Below, one piece after another: positions 53,874 to 61,935 of a stretch of DNA of 64,000 bases. Numbering within the stretch: the stretch's first letter is position 1; each line of letters starts with the position of its first letter. The stretch is from UBA9732 sp052170315 (lineage in GTDB: Bacteria > Spirochaetota > Spirochaetia > Sphaerochaetales > Sphaerochaetaceae), in contig JBQNAT010000001.1 of NCBI GenBank assembly GCA_052170315.1, positions 1 to 64,000 of the forward strand. The letters are read 5' to 3'. The position numbers and the translations under genes are program-made. The notes beneath the pieces are model-generated. The model made no database searches, was not told the origin of the DNA, and was given only the letters and a program-made list of their open reading frames with translations.

Positions 53874-53928
53874 GCTCTTTTCCTCCACATTCCACTCACT
53901 TGCCAATACGTATAGCTGCGATTAACAT

Positions 53929-53960
53929 AAAAAAACTGCCGCAATAAAACGCTGCGGCAG
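53929..53960 (-). terminator. Terminator after the acyl-CoA synthetase gene
   Basis: Stem CTGCCGCA/TGCGGCAG (53936-53943, 53953-53960) followed on the minus strand by seven T. It marks the border between the core genes and the damaged island. Confidence 0.85.
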
Positions 53961-53994
53961 TAAAACGGTAAACTTGAATAAATTAAAAGACAGC

Positions 53995-55737
53995 TCAAAT
54001 CATCTTTGTAAGGCTTTCGTCAATCTCGCCTATCTTGAAACGCTGAATCTTGGCGGAAGAGGAAAGCGGGAACTTTTCCATGCTTATACCAAGCTTCCTG
54101 ATTCTCTTGTAACCGGGAAGATTTACGTTTACCTCTGAAATTATTGAGCCGATGTGGTCAAGAAGTCCCGCAGTATCGTTTTTGAACTTATCAAGGCACG
54201 CTTCCGAAGGATGAACAATAGCAATGATACCCTCAGACTTCTTGGCCTTGTCCACAATGAAGCTCCTTACGCAGATCTGCTCTATGTCGTAATAAAGCTG
54301 GAAGCAGTCTTCAATTTCCTCCGGGAAGATGTTCTTTCCACCTTCGGTAACAATGACGTTCTTCTTCCTGCCTGTAAGGTAGAGGTAATTTCTGCTGTCA
54401 AGATGACCAATATCTCCGGTATTCAGCCAGCCGTCTTCCGAAAGGATTTCGGCAGTAGCTTCAGGATTCTTGTAGTAACCCTGCATGACCATTGGACCCT
54501 TGACGTAAATAAGGCCGTTGCCTTCCGAATCGGGATTAACTATTTTCTCCTGAACTCCGGGAAGAACCTGACCTACGCTTGACTCGATATAGTCAAAAAT
54601 CGGGTTGAGGTTGATGATTGGACTTGTTTCAGTAAGCCCGTAGCCCTGAACAAAATCAACACCAAGCTGATTGAACTGTTTGAAAGTGGAAGCGGGAAGC
54701 GGACCGCCCCCGCTTATGCAGATACGGATTTTATCAAGGGATACCTTCTTAAGCAGGAATTTGAACCATCTCTTTCCTACCTTGATGCCGAAGCGCTTCT
54801 TCAAAAAACCGCTTAAGCCCATCATTGCGTGGATAAGGCCGTTTACAAACGGGCCCTTATCCTTAACTCCCTTCATTATTCCGGCAATAAGCTTGTTGAA
54901 AAGCATTGGGACGCCAAGGAACATTGTGACTCCGCCATCCTTCAGGTCTTTGAATATCTGCTTTACTACAAGCTTCTTTCCGAATACAACCTTTGCGCCG
55001 GAGCCTATGCCTTCAAGGAAAACCGCGAGCATGGTGTAGGCATGGTGGATTGGAAGGATTGCATAGAAAACATCATCGTCATAGATGTTCATAAGTCCCT
55101 GCGCTTTCCAGATATCGGAAGTAAGATTTTCATGGGAAAGCATTACTCCCTTAGGCGTGCCCGTTGTGCCGCTTGTGAACATGATTGCGGCAAGGTCTTT
55201 GCCTGTTGAATATTCAATAGGATGCTGTTTTTTGCTCTGCGTGTGATAAATGTCGTTTTCAGCTTCAATATCAAGAACAATTTTGGGAATATCCATGTTT
55301 ATGGACTCGACCTTTTCATGGTCCATGAAGAGAACCTTGGCCTCGGCAAACGAAAGAAGGTTTTCGATGACGGCTTCGGGCAGCGAGTAGTCCACTGGGA
55401 CTATTACTGCGCCCGCATAGGAAATCGCGAGGTGGGCCATTGCCCATTCGGGGCTGTTCTTTCCGGAAACACCTACTTTGTCGCCGTGCCGTACTCCAAG
55501 CTCATAGAGCCTGTTCGCGATACCTTTCATGATTGTCTGAGCTTCAAGATAGGTGAAAACCTCGTGCTTCGGGGAGAAGGCTTCAAAAACCTTGTTGTTG
55601 GGGAAACGGGCCGTAGAGATGTCAAACTGCTGATTGAGTGTGGGCCATTCGGTATTGAAGAACTTGCCTTCACCCTCGCCCCTGAACTGGTCAAAGAAGT
55701 CCCATGGCTTTGGATTGTGCTTTCTTTTGGTTGCCAT
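53995..55737 (-). CDS. AMP-forming long-chain acyl-CoA synthetase
   Basis: Activates fatty acids to acyl-CoA through an acyl-adenylate. 580 residues with the P-loop-like motif FTSGTTGTPKG near residue 190, GYGLTETSP near 365, and the hinge GWLNTGDIGHLD with YLTGRKKNVIVTEGGKN. The N-terminus is rich in charged and aromatic residues, as in spirochaete members. AAGGAA before the ATG; single-gene unit with its own terminator. Confidence 0.9.
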   Translation of the reverse strand: MATKRKHNPKPWDFFDQFRGEGEGKFFNTEWPTLNQQFDISTARFPNNKVFEAFSPKHEVFTYLEAQTIMKGIANRLYELGVRHGDKVGVSGKNSPEWAMAHLAISYAGAVIVPVDYSLPEAVIENLLSFAEAKVLFMDHEKVESINMDIPKIVLDIEAENDIYHTQSKKQHPIEYSTGKDLAAIMFTSGTTGTPKGVMLSHENLTSDIWKAQGLMNIYDDDVFYAILPIHHAYTMLAVFLEGIGSGAKVVFGKKLVVKQIFKDLKDGGVTMFLGVPMLFNKLIAGIMKGVKDKGPFVNGLIHAMMGLSGFLKKRFGIKVGKRWFKFLLKKVSLDKIRICISGGGPLPASTFKQFNQLGVDFVQGYGLTETSPIINLNPIFDYIESSVGQVLPGVQEKIVNPDSEGNGLIYVKGPMVMQGYYKNPEATAEILSEDGWLNTGDIGHLDSRNYLYLTGRKKNVIVTEGGKNIFPEEIEDCFQLYYDIEQICVRSFIVDKAKKSEGIIAIVHPSEACLDKFKNDTAGLLDHIGSIISEVNVNLPGYKRIRKLGISMEKFPLSSSAKIQRFKIGEIDESLTKMI

Positions 55738-55883
55738 TAAATTTTCCTTTTATATTTTAAATGCCTTTTGGGTCATCAAATTGTATAGACGAGTATAGTT
55801 TATATTAATTAATTTGACAAGTTGGTAAAAAACGTCAGAATAACAGCGCTGTGCGGAACGGGTAGCCGGGCAGCGCTACCATA

Positions 55884-57107
55884 TCAACAGGTGATACCTT
55901 TGCGCGAATATGCCTTCGCAAGGCCGCCTTCAGAGGTTTCCCGGTAACGCTGGTTCATATCAAGGCCGGTATAGTACATGCTCTTAAGGACCATGTCGTA
56001 GCTTATATTTCTGGTACCTGTAAGGAAGAACGCGATGTTCGCGGCGTTTAAAGCCCTCATTGCGGCAACGGCGTTGCGCTCTATACACGGTATCTGGACA
56101 AGACCGCAGATAGGGTCGCAGGTAAGGCCAAGATGATGTTCCAAAGCAACTTCTGCCGCGTACTCAATCTGGTCTATGCTGTAGCCGAAGGCCTGCCCCG
56201 CAGCGGAAGCCGTCATTGAACAGGCCACGCCTATTTCTGCCTGACAGCCGCATTCGGCACCTGAAACAGAGGCATTTCTCTTGGCAAGCTCGCCAAAAAG
56301 ACCGGCAACGCCAAGGCATCTAACAATCTGGTCATCCGTAAGCTTTCTCTTATCCTTAAGATAGTAAAGCACCGCGGGCAGGACACCGCATGAACCGCAG
56401 GTGGGGGCGGTGACAACGGTGCCGTTATCCGCATTCTGCTCGCTGCATGCGTAGGCATAGGAGCACACAAGCTGGGATTCACGAAGTTCGGCGTGAAGGT
56501 TTACGGGAACCTGCTCATAGAGGAACTTTGCCTTCCGCTTCATATGAAGTGAGCCGGGAAGAAAACCGGATTTGGAAAGCCCTTCTTTTATTTCATTCTG
56601 CATGGCCTCCCAGACTTCCCTGAGAAAGTCCCATATTTCGATTCCTTCATTAAGTTCTATGTATTGGGCAAGGTCCAGATATCTGAACTGGCAGAACTGC
56701 CTTATTTCGGCAAAGGAATTTTCCATATATGGCTCATCGTCCTCAATGGCTTTAGTCTTTTTTCCTTCAATGATAAGGTCTCCGCCGCCTATGCTTTCAT
56801 AGCGCTGCCTGAAAGTTTCCTTTCCGTCCTTAACGGCAAAAAGGTCAAGGGTGTTGGGATGCTTCATATCCGCGGGGTCTTCTTTTGAAAAGATGACTTC
56901 TACGCTCTTAGGCGCAAAGGTATCTACAAGGACGCGGTCCGTGCCGTGGCCCCTTCCCGTCTTTGAAAGGCTTCCGTACAAAACCGCTTTGTAGGAATCC
57001 GCTTCCGGATGTTCCGTCTTGAACATTTCAGCCGCGAAACACGGCCCCATTGTATGGGAACTTGAAGGTCCCTTGCCTATTTTATAAATATCCCTGATAG
57101 ATTTCAT
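55884..57107 (-). CDS. sdaA: L-serine dehydratase, iron-sulfur dependent, single chain
   Basis: Deaminates L-serine to pyruvate. 407 residues containing both the beta-type N-terminal domain (GPSSSHTMGP) and the alpha domain with the 4Fe-4S cysteines (APTCGSCGVLPA, CDPICGLVQIPC). In Firmicutes these are two proteins; here they form one chain as in enteric SdaA. GGGAG before the ATG. Amino-acid fermentation suits an anaerobic spirochaete. Confidence 0.92.
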   Translation of the reverse strand: MKSIRDIYKIGKGPSSSHTMGPCFAAEMFKTEHPEADSYKAVLYGSLSKTGRGHGTDRVLVDTFAPKSVEVIFSKEDPADMKHPNTLDLFAVKDGKETFRQRYESIGGGDLIIEGKKTKAIEDDEPYMENSFAEIRQFCQFRYLDLAQYIELNEGIEIWDFLREVWEAMQNEIKEGLSKSGFLPGSLHMKRKAKFLYEQVPVNLHAELRESQLVCSYAYACSEQNADNGTVVTAPTCGSCGVLPAVLYYLKDKRKLTDDQIVRCLGVAGLFGELAKRNASVSGAECGCQAEIGVACSMTASAAGQAFGYSIDQIEYAAEVALEHHLGLTCDPICGLVQIPCIERNAVAAMRALNAANIAFFLTGTRNISYDMVLKSMYYTGLDMNQRYRETSEGGLAKAYSRKGITC

Positions 57108-57277
57108 CCGCCAAGCTCCCTTTGGTCAGCCTATGTGATTCAAATACCCTAATCTAATGAAGTACGGCAAACATTTCAAGCCGTAATATGACGCGGCTCG
57201 CGCCGCATGACAGCCCCATAACAGCCGCGACGCGCCCTTTTTGCAGATTTACACTATTCCTTTTCACTGATTAATAA

Positions 57278-57283
57278 TATAGT
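57278..57283 (+). promoter_or_regulatory. -10 box of a predicted leaderless promoter before the MATE gene
   Basis: TATAGT ends six bases before the ATG at 57290, and there is no Shine-Dalgarno. The -35 box is not convincing. Confidence 0.35.
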
Positions 57284-57289
57284 AGAACC

Positions 57290-58690
57290 ATGCCTGCAAT
57301 TGCAAGAGCCGCAACACTTCGTGACACAGATCTTCTGCATGGACCGATACTTGGCAAGATATTTAAATTCGTCCTCCCACTGATGGCAACAAACCTGATT
57401 CAGAACCTCTACAACGCCGCGGATATGATAGTCGTCGGGCTTTCCAACGTGGACGGCGCCATCGGAGCCATAGGCACAACCGCGGCGATGGTTAACTGTA
57501 TTCTGAACATCTTCACAGGCTTCGCGGTAGGAGCAAGCGTCATGGTCGCAAGGGCAATAGGCGAAGGCAGTGATAAAAAAGCTTCAGAAGCCGTCCACAC
57601 CTCCATGATGGTGGGCCTTGTTTCCGGTTTGCTTACCATGGTTATGGGTCTGATGATAAGCCGCCCCATTCTGGCCCTTCTTGGAGACCGGGGTCACATA
57701 CTGGATTTGGCCACCCTTTACACAAAAATCTACTTCCTGGGCGTCCCCTTCATTGCCATGACGAACTTTCTTATTTCCGTCTTCCGCGCGAAAGGCGACA
57801 CCAAAACCCCGCTCATTGTCCTGACCCTCACCGGGCTTGTCAACGTGGCACTGAACCTTCTCTTCGTATTAGTCTTCAAAATGTCCGTAGACGGCGTCTC
57901 CCTTGCAACCGGAATTGCGAACGGCATCTCCATGGTGGTCCTTGCCGCCATTCTCCATAAGGATAAAGGCTGCTGCAAGCTTGAATTCAGAAAGCTTCAT
58001 ATAGAAAAATACGCACTCAGGGGAATAATCTATAACGGTTTACCTGCCGGAATACAGGGGATGCTGTTCTCTCTTTCCAATATGATAATCCAAAGCAGCA
58101 TTATAGGCATAAATAATACAGTGTGTCCCGGAGGTTCGGATATCATTGACGGAAATGCCGCAGGGGCCAGCATAGAAAGCTTTGCCTACGTCGCGACCAA
58201 CTCCGTCTGTCAGGCGGCAGTAACATTTGTAAGCCAGCACTACGGAGCAAAAAAGTTCAACAGAATGGGAAAGGTCATAAGGAACTGCTATTTCGCGGTA
58301 TTCATTATTGCTGAAGTAATAGCCGTAACAATCCTTCTCTTCAGAACACAGCTTGCATCTGTTTATGTATCGGCTCCGCTTGCGCTTAAAACTGCAGACA
58401 CACGCCTTACTTATATGCTGACCTTATATTTCACACTTGCTGCCATGGACACGGGTTCCGGAATAGTAAGAGGATTGAACAAATCCGTGCTTTCCACAAC
58501 GGTTTCCCTTATAGGCTCGTGCGTACTCAGGATAGTCTGGATAGCAACAGCAGTACGCGCAAACATGACGCTTGAACTTGTCTATCTTTCCTACCCCATT
58601 TCATGGACGGTAACAGGATTGTGCCACTTCATTGTCGCAATGATTTCAAGAAAAAAAATGCTTAAAAAATATCCGGTTGACAGCGAATAA
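57290..58690 (+). CDS. MATE family multidrug efflux protein
   Basis: 466 residues, about 12 membrane helices in two halves (PLMATNLIQNLYNAADMIVVG at the first helix; SFAYVATNSVCQAAVTFVSQ in the second half). Exports organic cations or drugs against sodium or protons. It is divergent from the serine dehydratase gene across 182 bases. Confidence 0.9.
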   Translation: MPAIARAATLRDTDLLHGPILGKIFKFVLPLMATNLIQNLYNAADMIVVGLSNVDGAIGAIGTTAAMVNCILNIFTGFAVGASVMVARAIGEGSDKKASEAVHTSMMVGLVSGLLTMVMGLMISRPILALLGDRGHILDLATLYTKIYFLGVPFIAMTNFLISVFRAKGDTKTPLIVLTLTGLVNVALNLLFVLVFKMSVDGVSLATGIANGISMVVLAAILHKDKGCCKLEFRKLHIEKYALRGIIYNGLPAGIQGMLFSLSNMIIQSSIIGINNTVCPGGSDIIDGNAAGASIESFAYVATNSVCQAAVTFVSQHYGAKKFNRMGKVIRNCYFAVFIIAEVIAVTILLFRTQLASVYVSAPLALKTADTRLTYMLTLYFTLAAMDTGSGIVRGLNKSVLSTTVSLIGSCVLRIVWIATAVRANMTLELVYLSYPISWTVTGLCHFIVAMISRKKMLKKYPVDSE

Positions 58691-58708
58691 AAAAGCCTGC
58701 CGCTTTTT
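58690..58708. terminator. Short bidirectional terminator between convergent genes
   Basis: AAAAAGC and GCTTTTT form a 7-bp stem around CTGCC, and T-rich stretches follow on both strands. It overlaps the stop codons of the MATE and RseC-like genes. Confidence 0.4.
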
Positions 58709-59135
58709 ATTTTTCGGAGTCCGCTTTTCCTACAACCTTTATAATAACCGGCATCAAAGCCCTTTTGTTATGTATTGAAACAATGGCGCTGACGCAAAAA
58801 GCCAGAGCCATGGCAATAAAACCGCCAACGGCGCAAAGAAATTCATTTGCTGACGGCCAAACCGCACTGCAAAGCAGATAACCAAGAGGGAAAAGAACCA
58901 GAGGAAGGGCAAATACCAGAACAGCGCTTAAAACGGTTTTACCGGGCGGCATGAAAAGTTCAGCGTAATCACCCTCTTTTATCCCTATATTATTCGGGTT
59001 CAGCGCTTCAAATTCGCTTATGTCTTTGTTATTGCAAAAAAACGAAGCCTTGCAGCCCTGACAGGCAGATGTAAGGCATCCCATCTTTACAGTCCCGTCC
59101 CCGGAAATTTCCTTTACCTGCGAAACAGTATACAT
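58707..59135 (-). CDS. RseC/MucC family membrane protein
   Basis: 142 residues. N-terminal cysteine cluster (CLTSACQGCKASFFC) and two membrane helices (ALPLVLFPLGYLL; GGFIAMALAFCV), as in RseC, an SoxR-reducing-system and RnfA-G-linked protein. Probably part of redox sensing or Rnf-type electron transfer; no rnf gene is in the window. GAGGATTAGGG before its ATG, nine bases after the phosphodiesterase gene. Confidence 0.8.
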   Translation of the reverse strand: MYTVSQVKEISGDGTVKMGCLTSACQGCKASFFCNNKDISEFEALNPNNIGIKEGDYAELFMPPGKTVLSAVLVFALPLVLFPLGYLLCSAVWPSANEFLCAVGGFIAMALAFCVSAIVSIHNKRALMPVIIKVVGKADSEK

Positions 59136-59144
59136 CCCTAATCC

Positions 59145-59954
59145 TCAGCTTTTCTGCGGAAGCGGCTCAAGTTCCACATCCTCCAGCACAGTTTGAATAC
59201 CTGTTGCCATGCCTGAAACATCGTCAAAATCCGCAAGCAGACCCTGCATCTGAGGCCTTTCCCAACTTTCCGCGGAGCGGGTCTGAACCTGTGTGCGGAA
59301 TTTTTTTATCTCTTCGTCAGCATTGAAACCGCCAACACTGAATGAAGCTCCGCAACGGCCAAGGTCCGTAATGTAGGCAGTGCCGCCCTCAAGAATGGCG
59401 GCGTCGGCAGTCAATACCTTGCTGTGAGTTCCCACAACAGCGCTGGCCTTACCCTGAAGAAGACGTCCCATCGTCATTTTCTCCGCGGTAGCAGAAGCGT
59501 GGAACACATAAAACACAAATGGAGTTTCCGAACGGGCCTTTTCCACCATTGAAACGGCATTGAGAAACGGATTGTTAAGATGAGGATTGTTGAAGCTGAA
59601 CATTCCAAGAGTATTGATAACGCAGACCTTGCGTTCCCCCGCGGTGAAGTAGCGCAGCCCTCTTCCGGGCACATTTTCAGGGTAGTTGGCAGGGCGAAGG
59701 ATACTGGAACGTTTTGCGATGCCGTCAACCATATCTATTTTATAGAAAGATTTTTCACCCATTGTCAGGACATCAATACCCATATGCTGGAGCGTAACAG
59801 CATTCTGGAAACCAAGGCCAAAGCCTCCGGTGGCCCCTTCGCCGTTGGCAATTACAAAATCAACCCCGTTGTCGCGCCTGAAATTTCTAAGCGCGTTTTT
59901 GATAACGCCAATACCGCAGCGACCTACTATTTCACCTATGAACAAAACCCTCAT
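59145..59954 (-). CDS. YmdB-type metallophosphoesterase (TIGR00282)
   Basis: 269 residues beginning MRVLFIGEIVGRCG, with VIANGEGATGGFGL, TMGEKSFYK, FVFYVFHASATAEK and GTHSKVLTADA, which supply the two-metal site. Bacillus YmdB cleaves cyclic nucleotides and affects biofilm-motility choice. No Shine-Dalgarno; a TAAATT box seven bases before the ATG hints at a short or absent leader. Confidence 0.88.
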   Translation of the reverse strand: MRVLFIGEIVGRCGIGVIKNALRNFRRDNGVDFVIANGEGATGGFGLGFQNAVTLQHMGIDVLTMGEKSFYKIDMVDGIAKRSSILRPANYPENVPGRGLRYFTAGERKVCVINTLGMFSFNNPHLNNPFLNAVSMVEKARSETPFVFYVFHASATAEKMTMGRLLQGKASAVVGTHSKVLTADAAILEGGTAYITDLGRCGASFSVGGFNADEEIKKFRTQVQTRSAESWERPQMQGLLADFDDVSGMATGIQTVLEDVELEPLPQKS

Positions 59955-60006
59955 GTATGCAAATTTACTGTTCTTTCACCTACTTTGCAATAGCGCACTT
60001 TCGTTG

Positions 60007-60012
60007 TATATT
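60007..60012 (+). promoter_or_regulatory. -10 box of a predicted leaderless promoter before lptC
   Basis: TATATT ends six bases before the ATG at 60019; TTTGCA at 59984-59989 is a possible -35 at 17 bases. No Shine-Dalgarno is present. Confidence 0.45.
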
Positions 60013-60018
60013 TAACCC

Positions 60019-60561
60019 ATGAAAGTCAGAGACCTGGCATGCTTATTGCTTGTTTTCGCAAGCCTTCTGTCTCTTTTACTGCTTGTTTCATGTGGCAAAA
60101 GCGTCTCCCCTTCAATTCCAATCGGGGAGCGTGAGTTGCCGGACATGGAGCTTCACAATGCTTCCTACGTGCTGGGACAAACTTCAGAAAAACCGATTTC
60201 AGTCAAAGCTAACCTTATGACCGTCTACGGCACCGGACGCGGCACGGAGCTTGAAGGCGTAACCTTCAGGCAGGGAAAGACCCTTAGCGGCACATGCGAC
60301 AGAGCCGAAGTAAGCTCCGACAACAATCATGCGCGTCTTTCAGGTAATGTCTCAATATCAAAAACAGATGAAGAAAACGGTGTAACAATATATTGTCAGG
60401 ATATTGTTTGGAATGGTGAAGAAAAAACTCTGCTCTGCGAAGGCGAAGTAACAGTAATCTATGAAGACGGAACAAAAATACGTGCAACAGGTTTCAGCGC
60501 AGATACAGATAAAAACATTTACGAGTTCGGAAAACTCCTTCAGGGGGAAATTGCGCAGTGA
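60019..60561 (+). CDS. lptC: LptC-like protein with lipoprotein signal
   Basis: 180 residues. LptC links the inner-membrane LPS exporter LptB2FG to periplasmic LptA. The N-terminus is a lipoprotein signal (LLLLVSC) in place of the usual single membrane anchor. The rest is the repetitive beta-jellyroll of the OstA/LptC type (LTMTVYG-like strands, SGTCDRAEVSSDNNHARLSG). It overlaps lptA by four bases. Confidence 0.75.
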   Translation: MKVRDLACLLLVFASLLSLLLLVSCGKSVSPSIPIGERELPDMELHNASYVLGQTSEKPISVKANLMTVYGTGRGTELEGVTFRQGKTLSGTCDRAEVSSDNNHARLSGNVSISKTDEENGVTIYCQDIVWNGEEKTLLCEGEVTVIYEDGTKIRATGFSADTDKNIYEFGKLLQGEIAQ

Positions 60562-61208
60562 AACACAGGCATGCGGACAGCTTATTTATCATTACGACAT
60601 TCATAACCTTCAGCCTTCTGATTGGACTGTTTCCGGCTGTGTCTTCGCCCATAACATTTACCGGCGGCTACACAAAGGTAAATCTTGAGGAAGGCTATAA
60701 AAGCATGACGCTTTCAGGCGGCGCAGGCGTAAATACGGACAATATCAGCCTTACAGCCGACTTTATAGAGCTTTACGGAGATAATTACCGCTATGTAAGC
60801 TGCGAAGGGAACGTAAAGGCAAGCGAAACCGAAAAAGGAATAAGCTTCAGCAGTCCGAAGCTTTTCTATGACAGGACAAACGAAACAGTTACCTCAGACA
60901 GCTGGATAGAAATCCAGGACAATAAAAATCAGGTCTCGCTTTCAGGAGCCAGATTTGAGTACGATATGCGGAAGTCTTTTATGAATCTTCAGATGGCTTC
61001 AAAAATAATAAAGGTAACCGATGAAGGTCTTATGATTTGCCGCGCGGACATAATTGAATATGACGGCAGTAACAATACTGTTACGCTCAAAGGCAACGCA
61101 AGTGTAAACTGGAACGGAAACAGCTACAGCGCGGCAATGATAGCCATTGACCTTAACACTAACGGCATAACCATGTACGGTGACATTTCAGGAGAATTCA
61201 ATGCTTAA
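60558..61208 (+). CDS. lptA: LptA/OstA-like periplasmic protein
   Basis: 216 residues with an N-terminal signal/anchor helix (LFIITTFITFSLLIGLF) and OstA-type beta repeats (ITFTGGYTKVNLEEGYKSM, VTLKGNASVNWNGNSYSAA). Forms the periplasmic bridge for LPS or a related outer-membrane glycolipid. Starts at GTG 60558 (GTGA overlap with lptC) and overlaps lptB by eight bases. Confidence 0.78.
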   Translation: MKHRHADSLFIITTFITFSLLIGLFPAVSSPITFTGGYTKVNLEEGYKSMTLSGGAGVNTDNISLTADFIELYGDNYRYVSCEGNVKASETEKGISFSSPKLFYDRTNETVTSDSWIEIQDNKNQVSLSGARFEYDMRKSFMNLQMASKIIKVTDEGLMICRADIIEYDGSNNTVTLKGNASVNWNGNSYSAAMIAIDLNTNGITMYGDISGEFNA

Positions 61209-61935
61209 CACGCTCTGCATAGAACACCTGAAAAAAACGTACGGAAAACGCGAAGTTGTAAAAGACATATCCTTCAGCATGGAGGGCGGTCAGATTACAG
61301 GTCTTCTTGGCCCCAACGGAGCCGGCAAAACCACCACATTCTACATGATAGTCGGCTTTATCCCGTCCAACGGAGGAAAGATATCAATAAACGGAATGGA
61401 CACATCGGATTTTCCCATGTTCAAACGCGCGAAACTTGGAATATCCTATCTGCCGCAGGAGCCTTCCATTTTCAGAAAGCTAAGCGTGGAGGATAATATC
61501 CGCCTTGTGGCCGAAACCCGGGAAGACGCGGATAAGGAACGGAAGGAAAAGATAGTCAAAGGTCTTATGAACTATTTCGGCCTTACGGACCTTGCAAAAC
61601 AGAAGGGCTACACACTCTCCGGCGGCGAACGGCGCAGGACTGAAATTGCGAGATGCCTTGCCACCAGCCCGCGTTTTCTTCTTCTGGACGAGCCTTTTGC
61701 CGGTATTGACCCCAAAGCCGTTTACGAAATAAAACAAATCATACGCTCGCTTGCTCACATGGGCATAGGAATACTGCTAACGGACCACAACGTTCGCGAC
61801 GCCCTTTCCATAACCACGTGCTCGCACATAATCAGCGAAGGGGAAATACTGGTTTCAGGCGGGAGACAGGAGCTTCTTGCAAACGAAATAGCACGCCGCA
61901 TCTACTTCGGCGATGCCTTTGAGGAGCAGCTATGA
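61201..61935 (+). CDS. lptB: LptB, ATPase of the lipopolysaccharide export system
   Basis: 244 residues: Walker A GPNGAGKTTTFYM, Q-loop YLPQEPSIFRKL, signature LSGGERRRTEIAR, Walker B FLLLDEPFAGIDP, LTDHNVRD and the LptB-type C-terminus. I start at ATG 61201, behind AGGAGA, not seven codons earlier. It overlaps rpoN by four bases, giving the lptA-lptB-rpoN order conserved in many Gram-negatives. Confidence 0.95.
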   Translation: MLNTLCIEHLKKTYGKREVVKDISFSMEGGQITGLLGPNGAGKTTTFYMIVGFIPSNGGKISINGMDTSDFPMFKRAKLGISYLPQEPSIFRKLSVEDNIRLVAETREDADKERKEKIVKGLMNYFGLTDLAKQKGYTLSGGERRRTEIARCLATSPRFLLLDEPFAGIDPKAVYEIKQIIRSLAHMGIGILLTDHNVRDALSITTCSHIISEGEILVSGGRQELLANEIARRIYFGDAFEEQL

